DNA from: Streptomyces orinoci
Lineage (GTDB): Bacteria > Actinomycetota > Actinomycetes > Streptomycetales > Streptomycetaceae
Length of the DNA stretch: 64,000 nucleotides
Assembly (NCBI RefSeq): GCF_003121295.1
Contig: NZ_PHNC01000031.1
Coordinates: 312,439 to 376,438 of the forward strand
Direction of reading: 5' to 3'
Positions 56,557 to 64,000 of the stretch are shown in pieces. The notes beneath the pieces were generated by a model. It worked only from the letters and a program-made list of their open reading frames with translations, was not told where the DNA came from and searched no databases. The position numbers and the translations under genes were made by a program. Every line of letters starts with the position of its first letter. Positions within the stretch are counted from its first letter, which is position 1.

Positions 56557-57381
56557 TCACTCCTGCCGCTCCTCCGAGGAACCCCCGCCGAAATCAGGGC
56601 TGGTGAAACCGGGCCGCGAGTAACCCAGGTGCGGGGTACGGCCGTTCCGGTCCCGGGGCCGGGGCAGGGCGGAAGTGCGGGTCGAGGACGGGGGGTTGGC
56701 CAGGGCCTCCCGGAGGAACGGCAGGATGCCGCGCTCCAGCAGGGCCTCCCGCCAGGCGTCCCGGGCCAGATCGACCTCGGTCGGCCGGCGGTGACCGCCG
56801 CCCTCCGCACCCGCCCCGCGCCCATTGCGCAGCGCGGTGATCAGCAGTGCGGCCATGGCCACCAGCGCGCCGGCGGCGGTCAGTCCGGCGAACCACCAGC
56901 CCACCGTGACCATGGGCCCGCCGACCGAGTCATGGGCCGCGGTCAGCCGCAGCGCATAGCCGATGACCAGGAAGAGCAGCGCGGCGATCCCGGCCAGCAC
57001 CGGGGCCAGTACGGCCAGCACCGCACCGGCGCCGGCGCCCTCGGAGCCGGTCGCCGCGGTGTCCGTGGCGGAGGTGTGCTCGCCGCCCTCGCCCCGGGCG
57101 GACCCGCCGGCGGCGACGGGCTGGGGCGCGGCGGCCGTGCTGTGGGCGCGCTGTTTCTCACGCACCCTGACATAGGTGCGGTATTCCGCCATCGCGCACG
57201 CCGAGATGGCGGCCATGGCACCCAGCGCCATGGTGCGCAGTTGTTCGGTGTTCAGCCGCTGTCCCACGGCGGCGATCAGTGCGCTGATTTCCGGGTCTCT
57301 GTCCGCTGAACGCAACGCCTGGTCCAGAACCCGCTCGAACTCCGGGCGGTCCTCGGCCAGCAGATGCGGAGCGCTGTTCAT
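56557..57381 (-). CDS. Conserved membrane protein, function unknown
   Basis: A 274-residue protein: an N-terminal helical part (RPEFERVLDQALRSADRDPE), a Gly/Ala/Ser linker, two membrane segments (VLAVLAPVLAGIAALLFLVIGYAL and WWFAGLTAAGALVAMAALLI) and a basic tail with Arg/Pro. ATG 57381 is preferred over the one two codons upstream because GGGGGA lies six bases before it. No known family motif. Confidence 0.72.
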   Translation of the reverse strand: MNSAPHLLAEDRPEFERVLDQALRSADRDPEISALIAAVGQRLNTEQLRTMALGAMAAISACAMAEYRTYVRVREKQRAHSTAAAPQPVAAGGSARGEGGEHTSATDTAATGSEGAGAGAVLAVLAPVLAGIAALLFLVIGYALRLTAAHDSVGGPMVTVGWWFAGLTAAGALVAMAALLITALRNGRGAGAEGGGHRRPTEVDLARDAWREALLERGILPFLREALANPPSSTRTSALPRPRDRNGRTPHLGYSRPGFTSPDFGGGSSEERQE

Positions 57382-57568
57382 GTGCATCCCCCGATGCTCC
57401 GTAGGGCCTAGTAGCCGGCTGGTACCGGTCGGTGGGCGGAAACGGAGGAGAGCCTGCTACGGATAAGCCGATGGTAGAGCCGCACCGGCATGGGGTGACA
57501 GTGCGTTTTGCGAATTAGCCCATGCCGGTGGAACTCCGTACTTGCCCGTCGTCGGCGCGGGTGAATCG

Positions 57569-58717
57569 TCAGATGGCCAGGGGAAGTTGCACGACCAGCA
57601 GTTTTCCGGCCATGGTGACGCCGCCGTCCATGGCCAGCGCCAGCCCGTCCGCGTAGAGATGCGGACCGCTGACCACCGGCGCGCCTTCCTCGCCGTCCTC
57701 GTCCTCGCCGCCGACCTCGCCCAGCAGATAGGGGATGGGGCTGTGGCCATGCACCACCCGGCTGCCGCCATAGGTGTCCAGCAGCTCCCGGGCGGCCTCG
57801 CCGCCGGCCTCGTCACGGAAGGCGAACCGCTTGGTGAACTTGCGGAACAGCTCCCAGACCTCATCGGGGTCATTGCGCTGCAATGCCTCGGTGACCGCGT
57901 CATTGACGGCCTCGATGGAGTCGCCGTACTCCAGGTACGCGGTGGTGTCGGAGTGCACCAGCAGGTGCCCGTCCTCCTCGGCCATGGCGTCCAGCCGGGA
58001 CATCCACTGCAGGTGGTGGTCCTCCAGGCGCTCCATATCCGTGCGCTGGCCGCCGTTGAGCAGCCAGGCCGCCTGGAAGGAGGCGGTGCCGGCGCCGGAG
58101 TTGACCGGGGTGTCGGCGAACCGCTTGGCGCCGATCAGCAGCAGTTCATGATTGCCCATCAGGGCCTTGCAGTAGCCGCCGGCCGCCGCGGCCTCCGCGG
58201 ACAGCCGCATCACCAGGTCGATCACGCCCACGCCGTCCGGGCCGCGGTCGGTGAAGTCGCCCAGGAACCACAGCCGGGCGTTGCCCGCGGCCCAGTGGCC
58301 CTGGGCGTCGATCAGCCCCTGGGCGGCCAGGGCCTGGTGCAGCTCGTCCAGATAGCCGTGGACATCGCCGACCACATAGAGCGGGCCGGGCCCCGGCGGC
58401 AGCGGCTGGGTCTGCGGCGCGCTCAGCGGGGTCAGCTCCACCGTGGGCACATCCTGGGGGGCGGCCTGGGCGATCACCGGGAGATCCCGGGCGGTCGGGG
58501 TGTAACCGGCGAGGTGAGCGGTGCCCTCGGCGGGCACGGTCGGGTGATCCATGGCAGGGAATTCCGGGTGCGCGACGGGACGGGCGTATTCGGCGGCGTA
58601 CGGGGCGGCGGCCTCGGCGGCGTACGGGGAAGCGGCGGGAGGCGCGAGGTATCCGGGGTAGGGCGTGGCCGCCTGAGTGACCCTTCCCGCTGGTTCCTGT
58701 CCGGCCCCCTGAGCCAT
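57569..58717 (-). CDS. Calcineurin-like metallophosphatase
   Basis: A 382-residue protein. A 100-residue low-complexity Ala/Pro N-terminus precedes the phosphatase domain with the family ligands GDVHGYLDEL, GDFTDRGPDG, GNHELLLIG, and HGHSPIPYLL near the end. Two metals are expected. Likely a serine/threonine phosphatase or diadenosine tetraphosphatase relative; substrate unknown. ATG 58717 follows a GGAGGGG site. Confidence 0.82.
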   Translation of the reverse strand: MAQGAGQEPAGRVTQAATPYPGYLAPPAASPYAAEAAAPYAAEYARPVAHPEFPAMDHPTVPAEGTAHLAGYTPTARDLPVIAQAAPQDVPTVELTPLSAPQTQPLPPGPGPLYVVGDVHGYLDELHQALAAQGLIDAQGHWAAGNARLWFLGDFTDRGPDGVGVIDLVMRLSAEAAAAGGYCKALMGNHELLLIGAKRFADTPVNSGAGTASFQAAWLLNGGQRTDMERLEDHHLQWMSRLDAMAEEDGHLLVHSDTTAYLEYGDSIEAVNDAVTEALQRNDPDEVWELFRKFTKRFAFRDEAGGEAARELLDTYGGSRVVHGHSPIPYLLGEVGGEDEDGEEGAPVVSGPHLYADGLALAMDGGVTMAGKLLVVQLPLAI

Positions 58718-59111
58718 CGACCCCTCCACCGTCGCGCCGCAGTGCACCTTGTGGACCCTGCCTGGTCGCCGGCGGCCCGTGGTGTCGTTCGCCCATCATA
58801 GGAATGACCGTCGCGGCTTGTGACGCACCAGGGGCCGTCAATCGGGGAGCGGACCGGGGTTCGCTGGTCATTTCTCCCCAATTGCGTCATTCGCGGCGGT
58901 CAACGAGGTGGCGGGCCGTGCCGTCACGGCCGTCGGCCGAACTGCTCGCTTTGCCGTACCCGGGGTGGCCTGTGTTGACGCCGTACGGGCTTGCCGCCGG
59001 TGGCGGGCCGTTGCCGCCGGTGGACCGCTGACGTGGTGAGCCGGGGACGGCCGGAGCGCGCCGGAGGGGGCGGGAACGGGATCGGAGGGGGCGCGCGGGG
59101 TCGGGCAGGGG
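58718..59111. other. 394-base gap with a possible 75-codon frame
   Basis: It includes the frame at 58804-59031 (+). Third-position GC is only moderate compared with its neighbours. No hairpin or known site seen. Confidence 0.4.
58804..59031 (+). CDS. Possible small protein, very uncertain
   Basis: A 75-codon frame ending LLALPYPGWPVLTPYGLAAG. About three quarters of its third positions are G or C, against over 90% in nearby genes. No ribosome site and no domain. It may be a real small gene or chance. Confidence 0.28.
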   Translation: MTVAACDAPGAVNRGADRGSLVISPQLRHSRRSTRWRAVPSRPSAELLALPYPGWPVLTPYGLAAGGGPLPPVDR

Positions 59112-60224
59112 TCAGGTGGTGGCCGGGCCGCGCGGGGCGCTGACCGTGGCGCGCGGGGGACGGCGCTCGGAGGAGGTCCGCACGATCAGCTCGGTGGGTA
59201 TGACCTGCTCAACCAGGCGGCCCTGGTCCAGGCCTTCGATGGCGTCGATCAGCAGCTGGACCACGGCGGTGCCGATCCGGCGCGGCTTGAGGGACAGGGT
59301 GGTGATGGGTGGCTCGGTGGTGGCGTAGACGGTGGACTCGCTGCAGCACACCAGCAGCAGATCGTCCGGCACCCGCAGGCCGTAGCGGCGGGCGGCCGCC
59401 AGCAGGTCGGTGCCATTGGGGTCGAACAGGCCGTAGACCGCGTCCGGCCGGTCGGGGCGGGCCAGCAGCCGGTCGGCGGCGACCGCTCCGGCGCAGGGGT
59501 CGTGGGCGGGGTACTCCTCGTAGACCGGGTCCTGGCCCACCCTCCGGCACCAGTGCAGATAGGCATGGGTGGACAGCCGGGTGTAGGTGTCGGTGGTGGT
59601 GCCGGTGAGCAGGCCGATCCGGCGGGCACCGGCGTCGGCAAGGTGGTCCAGGATGCCCAGCACGGCGGCCTCGTGGTCGTTGTCCACCCAGGCGGTGACC
59701 GGCAGGCTGCCGGCCGGGCGGCCGTCGGAGACCACCGGGATGCCCTGGCGCACCAGGTCGGAGACGACCGGGTCATGGTCGGAGGGGTCGATGACCACGG
59801 TGCCGTCCAGGGCCACATTGGACCAGACATCGTGCCGGGAGGTGGCGGGCAGGATCACCAGGGCGTAGCCGCGGGCCAGCGCCGCGGAGGTGGCGGCCCG
59901 GGCCATTTCGGCGAAGTAGGCGAACTCGGTGAAGGTGAAAGGTTCATCCCCGTAGGTGGTCACGGTCAGCCCGATCAGCCCGGACTTGCCCGTGCGAAGG
60001 GTGCGGGCGGCGGCCGAGGGCCGGTAGCCCAGCCGGTCGGCGACCTCCCGGACATGGCGGCGGGTGGCGTCCGGCAGCCGGCCCTTGCCGTTGAGGGCGT
60101 CGGACACGGTGGTGATCGACACTCCGGCGGCGGCGGCCACGTCGCGGATGCCCGCCCGACCCGCCCGGCCGCCCCTGCGCGCCGACTCCGCGCGGCTCAC
60201 CTGATGCTTCCCTGGTGCTGTCAT
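59112..60224 (-). CDS. LacI family transcriptional regulator
   Basis: A 370-residue LacI/GalR repressor. HTH IRDVAAAAGVSITTVSDALNGKGRLPDATRRHV (residues 26-58), hinge RTLRTGKSGLIGLTV, then the periplasmic-binding fold with DGRPAGSLPVTAWVDNDHEA and DAVYGLFDPNGTDLLAAAR. The ligand is unknown. On its strand TACTAT lies nine bases before ATG 60224 with no ribosome site (leaderless). It precedes hisC-like and cydAB, with no sign that it controls them. Confidence 0.9.
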   Translation of the reverse strand: MTAPGKHQVSRAESARRGGRAGRAGIRDVAAAAGVSITTVSDALNGKGRLPDATRRHVREVADRLGYRPSAAARTLRTGKSGLIGLTVTTYGDEPFTFTEFAYFAEMARAATSAALARGYALVILPATSRHDVWSNVALDGTVVIDPSDHDPVVSDLVRQGIPVVSDGRPAGSLPVTAWVDNDHEAAVLGILDHLADAGARRIGLLTGTTTDTYTRLSTHAYLHWCRRVGQDPVYEEYPAHDPCAGAVAADRLLARPDRPDAVYGLFDPNGTDLLAAARRYGLRVPDDLLLVCCSESTVYATTEPPITTLSLKPRRIGTAVVQLLIDAIEGLDQGRLVEQVIPTELIVRTSSERRPPRATVSAPRGPATT

Positions 60225-60550
60225 GGCGAGCCGATAGTAGGGCTCGGGTGGCTGGTTGGCAGGGCGCTGGAATTCACTGTTGACAGGCACGTTTCTGCAT
60301 GCCGGTATCCCGGCAATGACCTTTGAAGCAGAGGAAGTTGGGCCGTTCGGCGATAAACCCTCGGCGCCTGGCATATCCACGTCTGATGACCGGTCCGGGT
60401 CTCCCCCGGTGCCCAACTCACCTTCACGAGCGATGCGCGCCACGGCGCACGCCAGGGCGCGCGCCGGACCAAGAAGCGCGTCTTCGGCTCTGGACGCCGT
60501 ATGGGGCAATCCTCATAAGGTGTGCGGTATTCAAGCGAGGAGGATCCACG
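60225..60550. other. Gap between the LacI and aminotransferase genes
   Basis: 326 bases holding the two divergent promoters. TTGACA at 60280-60285 is a possible -35 element but I see no matching -10. Nothing else was found. Confidence 0.4.
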
Positions 60551-61630
60551 GTGACCGAGAAGACTCCCAGGCTGCGCCCCGAGCTGGACAGCGTGCCGAC
60601 CTACAAGCCGGGCCGCCCGGCCGCCCCCGGGGGCCCGGTCGCCTACAAGCTGTCCTCCAATGAGAATCCCTATCCGCCGCTGCCCGGGGTGCTGGAGAGC
60701 GCCCTGGCCGCGGCCGGATCCTTCAACCGCTATCCGGACATGGCCTGCGCCGGGCTGATGGCGGAGCTGTCGGACCACTTCAAGGTGCCGCTGACGCATC
60801 TGGCCACCGGCACCGGTTCGGTGGGCGTGGCCCAGCAGCTGGTGCAGTCCACCGCGGGTCCCGGGGACGAAGTGATCTACGCCTGGCGGTCCTTCGAGGC
60901 GTACCCGATCATCACCCGGGTCGCCGGGGCCACCCCGGTGGAGGTCCCGCTGACCCCCGGTGAGGTGCACGACCTGGACGCCATGCTGGCCGCGATCACC
61001 GAGCGCACCCGGCTGATCTTTGTCTGCAACCCCAACAACCCCACCGGCACCGTGGTTCACCGGGCCGAGCTGGAGTCCTTCCTGGACCGGGTGCCCTCCG
61101 GCGTTCTGGTGGTGCTGGACGAGGCCTACCGCGAGTTCATCCGGGACGAGAGGGTGCCGGATGGCATCGAGCTCTACCGGGACCGGCCCAATGTCTGTGT
61201 GCTGCGCACCTTCTCCAAGGCCTATGGCCTGGCCGGCCTGCGGGTGGGCTTCGCGGTGGCGCATGAGCCGGTGGCGGCCGCGCTGCGCAAGACCGCGGTC
61301 CCCTTCGGGGTGAGCCAGATCGCCCAGGACGCGGCGGTGGCCTCGCTGCGCAGCGAGGCGGCGCTGCTGGAGCGGGTGGAGGCGCTGGTGGGCGAGCGCA
61401 CCCGGGTGGTGGAGGGGCTGCTGGGCCAGGGCTGGACCGTGCCGGAGACCCAGGCCAACTTTGTCTGGCTGCGGCTGGGGGAGCGCACCATGGACTTCGC
61501 GGCGGCCTGTGAGCGGGCCGGTGTGGTGGTACGGCCGTTCCCGGGTGAGGGGGTACGGGTGACCATCGGCGAGGTCAAGGCGAACGACCTGTTCCTGCGG
61601 GCGGCCGAGGACTTCCGCAAGGAGCTCTGA
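60551..61630 (+). CDS. hisC: Histidinol-phosphate aminotransferase-like PLP enzyme
   Basis: A 359-residue class I/II aminotransferase. The motifs are KLSSNENPYPPLPGVLESAL (start), FVCNPNNPTGTVV, VLDEAYREFI and the PLP Lys in RTFSKAYGLAGLRVGF. HisC or an aromatic amino-acid aminotransferase is equally possible, because the his operon is not here. GTG 60551 with GAGGAGG upstream. A terminator follows. Confidence 0.85.
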   Translation: MTEKTPRLRPELDSVPTYKPGRPAAPGGPVAYKLSSNENPYPPLPGVLESALAAAGSFNRYPDMACAGLMAELSDHFKVPLTHLATGTGSVGVAQQLVQSTAGPGDEVIYAWRSFEAYPIITRVAGATPVEVPLTPGEVHDLDAMLAAITERTRLIFVCNPNNPTGTVVHRAELESFLDRVPSGVLVVLDEAYREFIRDERVPDGIELYRDRPNVCVLRTFSKAYGLAGLRVGFAVAHEPVAAALRKTAVPFGVSQIAQDAAVASLRSEAALLERVEALVGERTRVVEGLLGQGWTVPETQANFVWLRLGERTMDFAAACERAGVVVRPFPGEGVRVTIGEVKANDLFLRAAEDFRKEL

Positions 61631-61656
61631 GCCCGCCGGCTCCGAAACGGCTGAGG

Positions 61657-61685
61657 CGCCCCGGACCGCAACCCGGTCCGGGGCG
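61657..61685 (+). terminator. Terminator of the hisC-like gene
   Basis: CGCCCCGGACCG (61657-61668) pairs with CGGTCCGGGGCG (61674-61685) around CAACC, followed by TTGTCC. Confidence 0.82.
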
Positions 61686-61754
61686 TTGTCCTGTCCGGGC
61701 TTGAAGTCAAGGGCCGGAGGGGACCCCCCTCACTGGGCCGGAAGGGCCGTGCGT

Positions 61755-61786
61755 CATAATGGCTTGTGAATGTGAACGCGTTCACA
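61755..61786 (+). promoter_or_regulatory. cydA promoter with Rex operator
   Basis: -10-like CATAAT (61755-61760), and the Rex operator TGTGAACGCGTTCACA (61771-61786), a perfect palindrome matching the ROP site known from S. coelicolor. Rex bound there would cover the transcription start, so it represses when NADH is low. Confidence 0.88.
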
Positions 61787-61877
61787 AGCTCGCCTTTATG
61801 TCCCGCTTTCAGTGGGGCATACGGGGCAAAAGCGTCGGCGTATGGCGCCGGCGGTGCACGAGGCAAGGAGGGGCAGA

Positions 61878-63449
61878 GTGAATCTGGCTCTGGCGCCGGA
61901 GACCCTGGCGCGCTGGCAGTTCGGCATCACCACCGTCTACCACTTCCTGTTCGTCCCCCTCACCATCAGCCTGGCGGCGATCACCGCCGGGCTGGAGACG
62001 GCCTGGGTGCGTACCGGGAAGCAGAAGTACTTCCACGCCACGAAGTTCTGGGGAAAGCTCTTCCTGATCAATATCGCCATGGGCGTGGTGACCGGCATTG
62101 TGCAGGAGTTCCAGTTCGGGATGAACTGGTCCGACTACTCGCGCTTCGTCGGCGATGTCTTCGGTGCTCCGCTGGCCATGGAGGCGCTGCTGGCCTTCTT
62201 CTTCGAGTCCACCTTCATCGGTCTGTGGATCTTCGGCTGGGACAAGCTGCCCAAGAAGATCCACTGTGCCTGTATCTGGATCGTCGCGGTGGGCACCCTG
62301 CTCTCCTCGTACTTCATCCTGGCCGCCAACTCCTGGATGCAGCACCCCACCGGCTACCGGGTGGACCCGGCCACCGGCAAGGCGCAACTCACCGACATCT
62401 GGGCGGTGCTGACCCAGAACACCACGCTGGTGGTGGTCTTCCACACCCTCACCGCCGCCTTCCTCACCGGCGCCGCCTTTGTCGTCGGCATCGCCTCGCT
62501 CCATCTGTGGCGGGCCAAGCGGCGCCGGCTGCGCGGGGAGGAGCTGGGCGAGAAGCAGCGCCACCAAGTGGGCGCCATGCGGGCCTCGTTGCGGCTGGGG
62601 CTGGTGGTGGCGGTGATCGCCGGACTGGGCACCGCCATCAGCGGCGACAGCCTGGGCAAGGTGATGTTCGAGCAGCAGCCGATGAAGATGGCCGCCGCCG
62701 AGGCACTGTGGGACACCCAGGCACCGGCGCCCTTCTCGGTGTTCGCGGTGGGGGACGTCTCCAAGGGCCACAACAGCGTGGAGATCGAGGTGCCCGGGGT
62801 GCTCTCCTTCCTGGCGCACAGCAACTTCTCCGAGGCGGTGCCCGGCATCAATGACATCGCCCGGCAGGAGGCGGCCCGGTACGGCGGCAAGCCCGATGAC
62901 TACATCCCCAGCATCTTTATGACCTTCTGGGGCTTCCGCCTGATGATCGGCTTTGGGATGACCTCCTTTGTGGCCGGGGTCATCGGACTGTGGACCACCC
63001 GCAAAAAGCTGTGGCTGGCACCGGAGTTCCGCACCGGTGAGGACGAGGTGCCCCGGCTGATGCTCACCCGGACCAGGGAGATGGGGCCTTTCCTCACCAA
63101 GTGGTCCTGGCGGATCGGCATCCTCACCATGGGCTTCCCGCTGATCGCCAACTCCTTCGGCTGGATCTTCACCGAGATGGGCCGCCAGCCCTGGGCGGTC
63201 TATGGGCTGCTGAAGACCGGCAAGGCCGTCTCGCCCGGAGTGGGCCAGGGCGAAGTCATCACCTCCCTGGCCGTGTTCACCGTGCTCTATGCGGTGCTGG
63301 CGGTGGTCGAGGTGCGGCTGCTGGTCAAGTACGCCAAGGCCGGGCCGGACACCGACGAGCTGCCCCCGGCCAGGGATCCCCGGCTGCGGCTGCCCTCGGC
63401 ACGGACCGGGGCCGAGGCCGACGAGAAGCCGCTGACCTTCGCGTACTGA
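61878..63449 (+). CDS. cydA: Cytochrome bd oxidase subunit I
   Basis: A 523-residue CydA. The quinol oxidase subunit has about nine membrane segments, with heme ligand His in YHFLFVPLTISLAAITAGLE and the region FQFGMNWSDYSRFVGDVFGA. The Q-loop lies in PGVLSFLAHSNFSEAVPGIN, and the conserved GFRLMIGFGM segment follows. Under low oxygen it takes over from the aa3/bcc branch. GTG 61878 has AAGGAGGGG before it. cydB is 33 bases downstream, and Rex controls the unit. Confidence 0.96.
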   Translation: MNLALAPETLARWQFGITTVYHFLFVPLTISLAAITAGLETAWVRTGKQKYFHATKFWGKLFLINIAMGVVTGIVQEFQFGMNWSDYSRFVGDVFGAPLAMEALLAFFFESTFIGLWIFGWDKLPKKIHCACIWIVAVGTLLSSYFILAANSWMQHPTGYRVDPATGKAQLTDIWAVLTQNTTLVVVFHTLTAAFLTGAAFVVGIASLHLWRAKRRRLRGEELGEKQRHQVGAMRASLRLGLVVAVIAGLGTAISGDSLGKVMFEQQPMKMAAAEALWDTQAPAPFSVFAVGDVSKGHNSVEIEVPGVLSFLAHSNFSEAVPGINDIARQEAARYGGKPDDYIPSIFMTFWGFRLMIGFGMTSFVAGVIGLWTTRKKLWLAPEFRTGEDEVPRLMLTRTREMGPFLTKWSWRIGILTMGFPLIANSFGWIFTEMGRQPWAVYGLLKTGKAVSPGVGQGEVITSLAVFTVLYAVLAVVEVRLLVKYAKAGPDTDELPPARDPRLRLPSARTGAEADEKPLTFAY

Positions 63450-63482
63450 TCCGGCTCAGTCGCCGAACGGAGACAACTCCCC

Positions 63483-64000
63483 ATGCACCTCCATGACTTC
63501 TGGTACCTGCTGATAGCCCTCCTGTGGACCGGCTACTTCTTCCTCGAAGGCTTTGACTTCGGCATCGGCGTGCTGACCAGGACCCTGGCCAGGGACCGCA
63601 CCGAACGCCGGGTGCTGATCAACACCATCGGCCCGGTCTGGGACGCCAACGAGGTCTGGCTGATCACGGCCGGCGCCGCCACCTTCGCCGCCTTTCCCGA
63701 CTGGTACGCCACCCTCTTCAGCGGCTTCTATCTGCCCCTGCTGGCCATCCTGGTCTGCCTGATCCTGCGCGGGGTGGCCTTCGAGTACCGCCACAAGCGC
63801 AATGAGGAGCGCTGGCAGCGCAATTGGGAGCAGGTCATCTTCTGGTGCTCGCTGCTGCCCGCCTTCCTCTGGGGCGTGGCCTTCGCCAACCTGGTACGGG
63901 GCGTGCCCATCGGCCCCGACAAGAACTTCACCGGCTCGGTGCTCGATCTGCTGGGCCCCTACGCCCTGTTGGGCGGGCTGTTCACCCTGGTGCTGTTCAC
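63483..64000 (+). CDS. cydB: Cytochrome bd oxidase subunit II (5' part)
   Basis: The first 172 codons are in the window; the gene continues beyond it. The start MHLHDFWYLLIALLWTGYFF, then LEGFDFGIGVL, GPVWDANEVWLITAGAATFAAFPDWYA and ILRGVAFEYRHKR are CydB hallmarks. It pairs with CydA in quinol oxidation and oxygen reduction. GGAG lies 10 bases before ATG 63483. Co-transcribed with cydA. Confidence 0.95.
   Translation, partial: MHLHDFWYLLIALLWTGYFFLEGFDFGIGVLTRTLARDRTERRVLINTIGPVWDANEVWLITAGAATFAAFPDWYATLFSGFYLPLLAILVCLILRGVAFEYRHKRNEERWQRNWEQVIFWCSLLPAFLWGVAFANLVRGVPIGPDKNFTGSVLDLLGPYALLGGLFTLVLF

Overview
The window is high-GC actinobacterial chromosome, almost certainly from Streptomyces or a close relative in Streptomycetaceae. 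Support comes from the gene order rnpA-yidD-yidC-jag-rsmG-parA-parB, a cluster of GTTTCACGTGAAAC parS sites, an ssgA-type sporulation gene, FemX and Rex-type control of cydAB. The whole layout resembles the right side of the Streptomyces oriC region as I remember it from S. coelicolor, running from rnpA to cydB.

Region 1 (1-20 kb) is the conserved origin-proximal core. It holds RNase P protein (3' end), YidD and YidC, Jag, RsmG, ParA/ParB, a GNAT protein, then leftward trxB-trxA, sigM with its anti-sigma factor, a membrane pseudokinase, the MurJ/MviN flippase and a DUF6049 membrane protein. A rightward CCA-adding enzyme and a leftward MFS transporter follow. Nine perfect parS sites lie between 3.1 and 17.9 kb, many inside genes or terminators.

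Region 2 (19-31.6 kb) holds an ino1-padR pair with a palindromic PadR-type operator, a class A PBP, a GT87 membrane glycosyltransferase, an alanine-racemase-fold protein and FemX. Next come a small membrane protein, the rpsF-ssb-rpsR-rplI operon and a MATE exporter.

Region 3 (31.6-35.7 kb) is replicative helicase DnaB. It is preceded by a DnaA-box cluster, split by a 405-residue intein in its Walker A motif, and followed by an IS5-family element inserted exactly at the dnaB stop codon.

Region 4 (35.7-48.4 kb) is a variable block of mostly single genes. It contains a secreted beta-lactamase-like protein, TetR, SDR, an AhpD-like protein, a MocR regulator, a serine hydrolase, a class V aminotransferase and a TetR with a C-terminal Cys motif. 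A GNAT, a HAD phosphatase, a NUDIX hydrolase, LysR and several small proteins complete it. Many of these genes look leaderless, with a TANNNT hexamer 7-9 bases before the start codon.

Region 5 (48.4-64 kb) contains ssgA (no ssgR beside it), a flotillin/NfeD-like/YibE-F membrane set, thiC behind a TPP riboswitch and a YwqK-like protein. Two hypothetical membrane proteins, a calcineurin-like phosphatase, a LacI regulator, a HisC-like aminotransferase and Rex-controlled cydA-cydB follow. cydB runs off the end of the window. I found no rRNA, tRNA, CRISPR array or prophage. The items most worth a second look are the class 3-type DnaB intein, the parS sites embedded in coding and terminator sequence, and a candidate small RNA near 46.8 kb.
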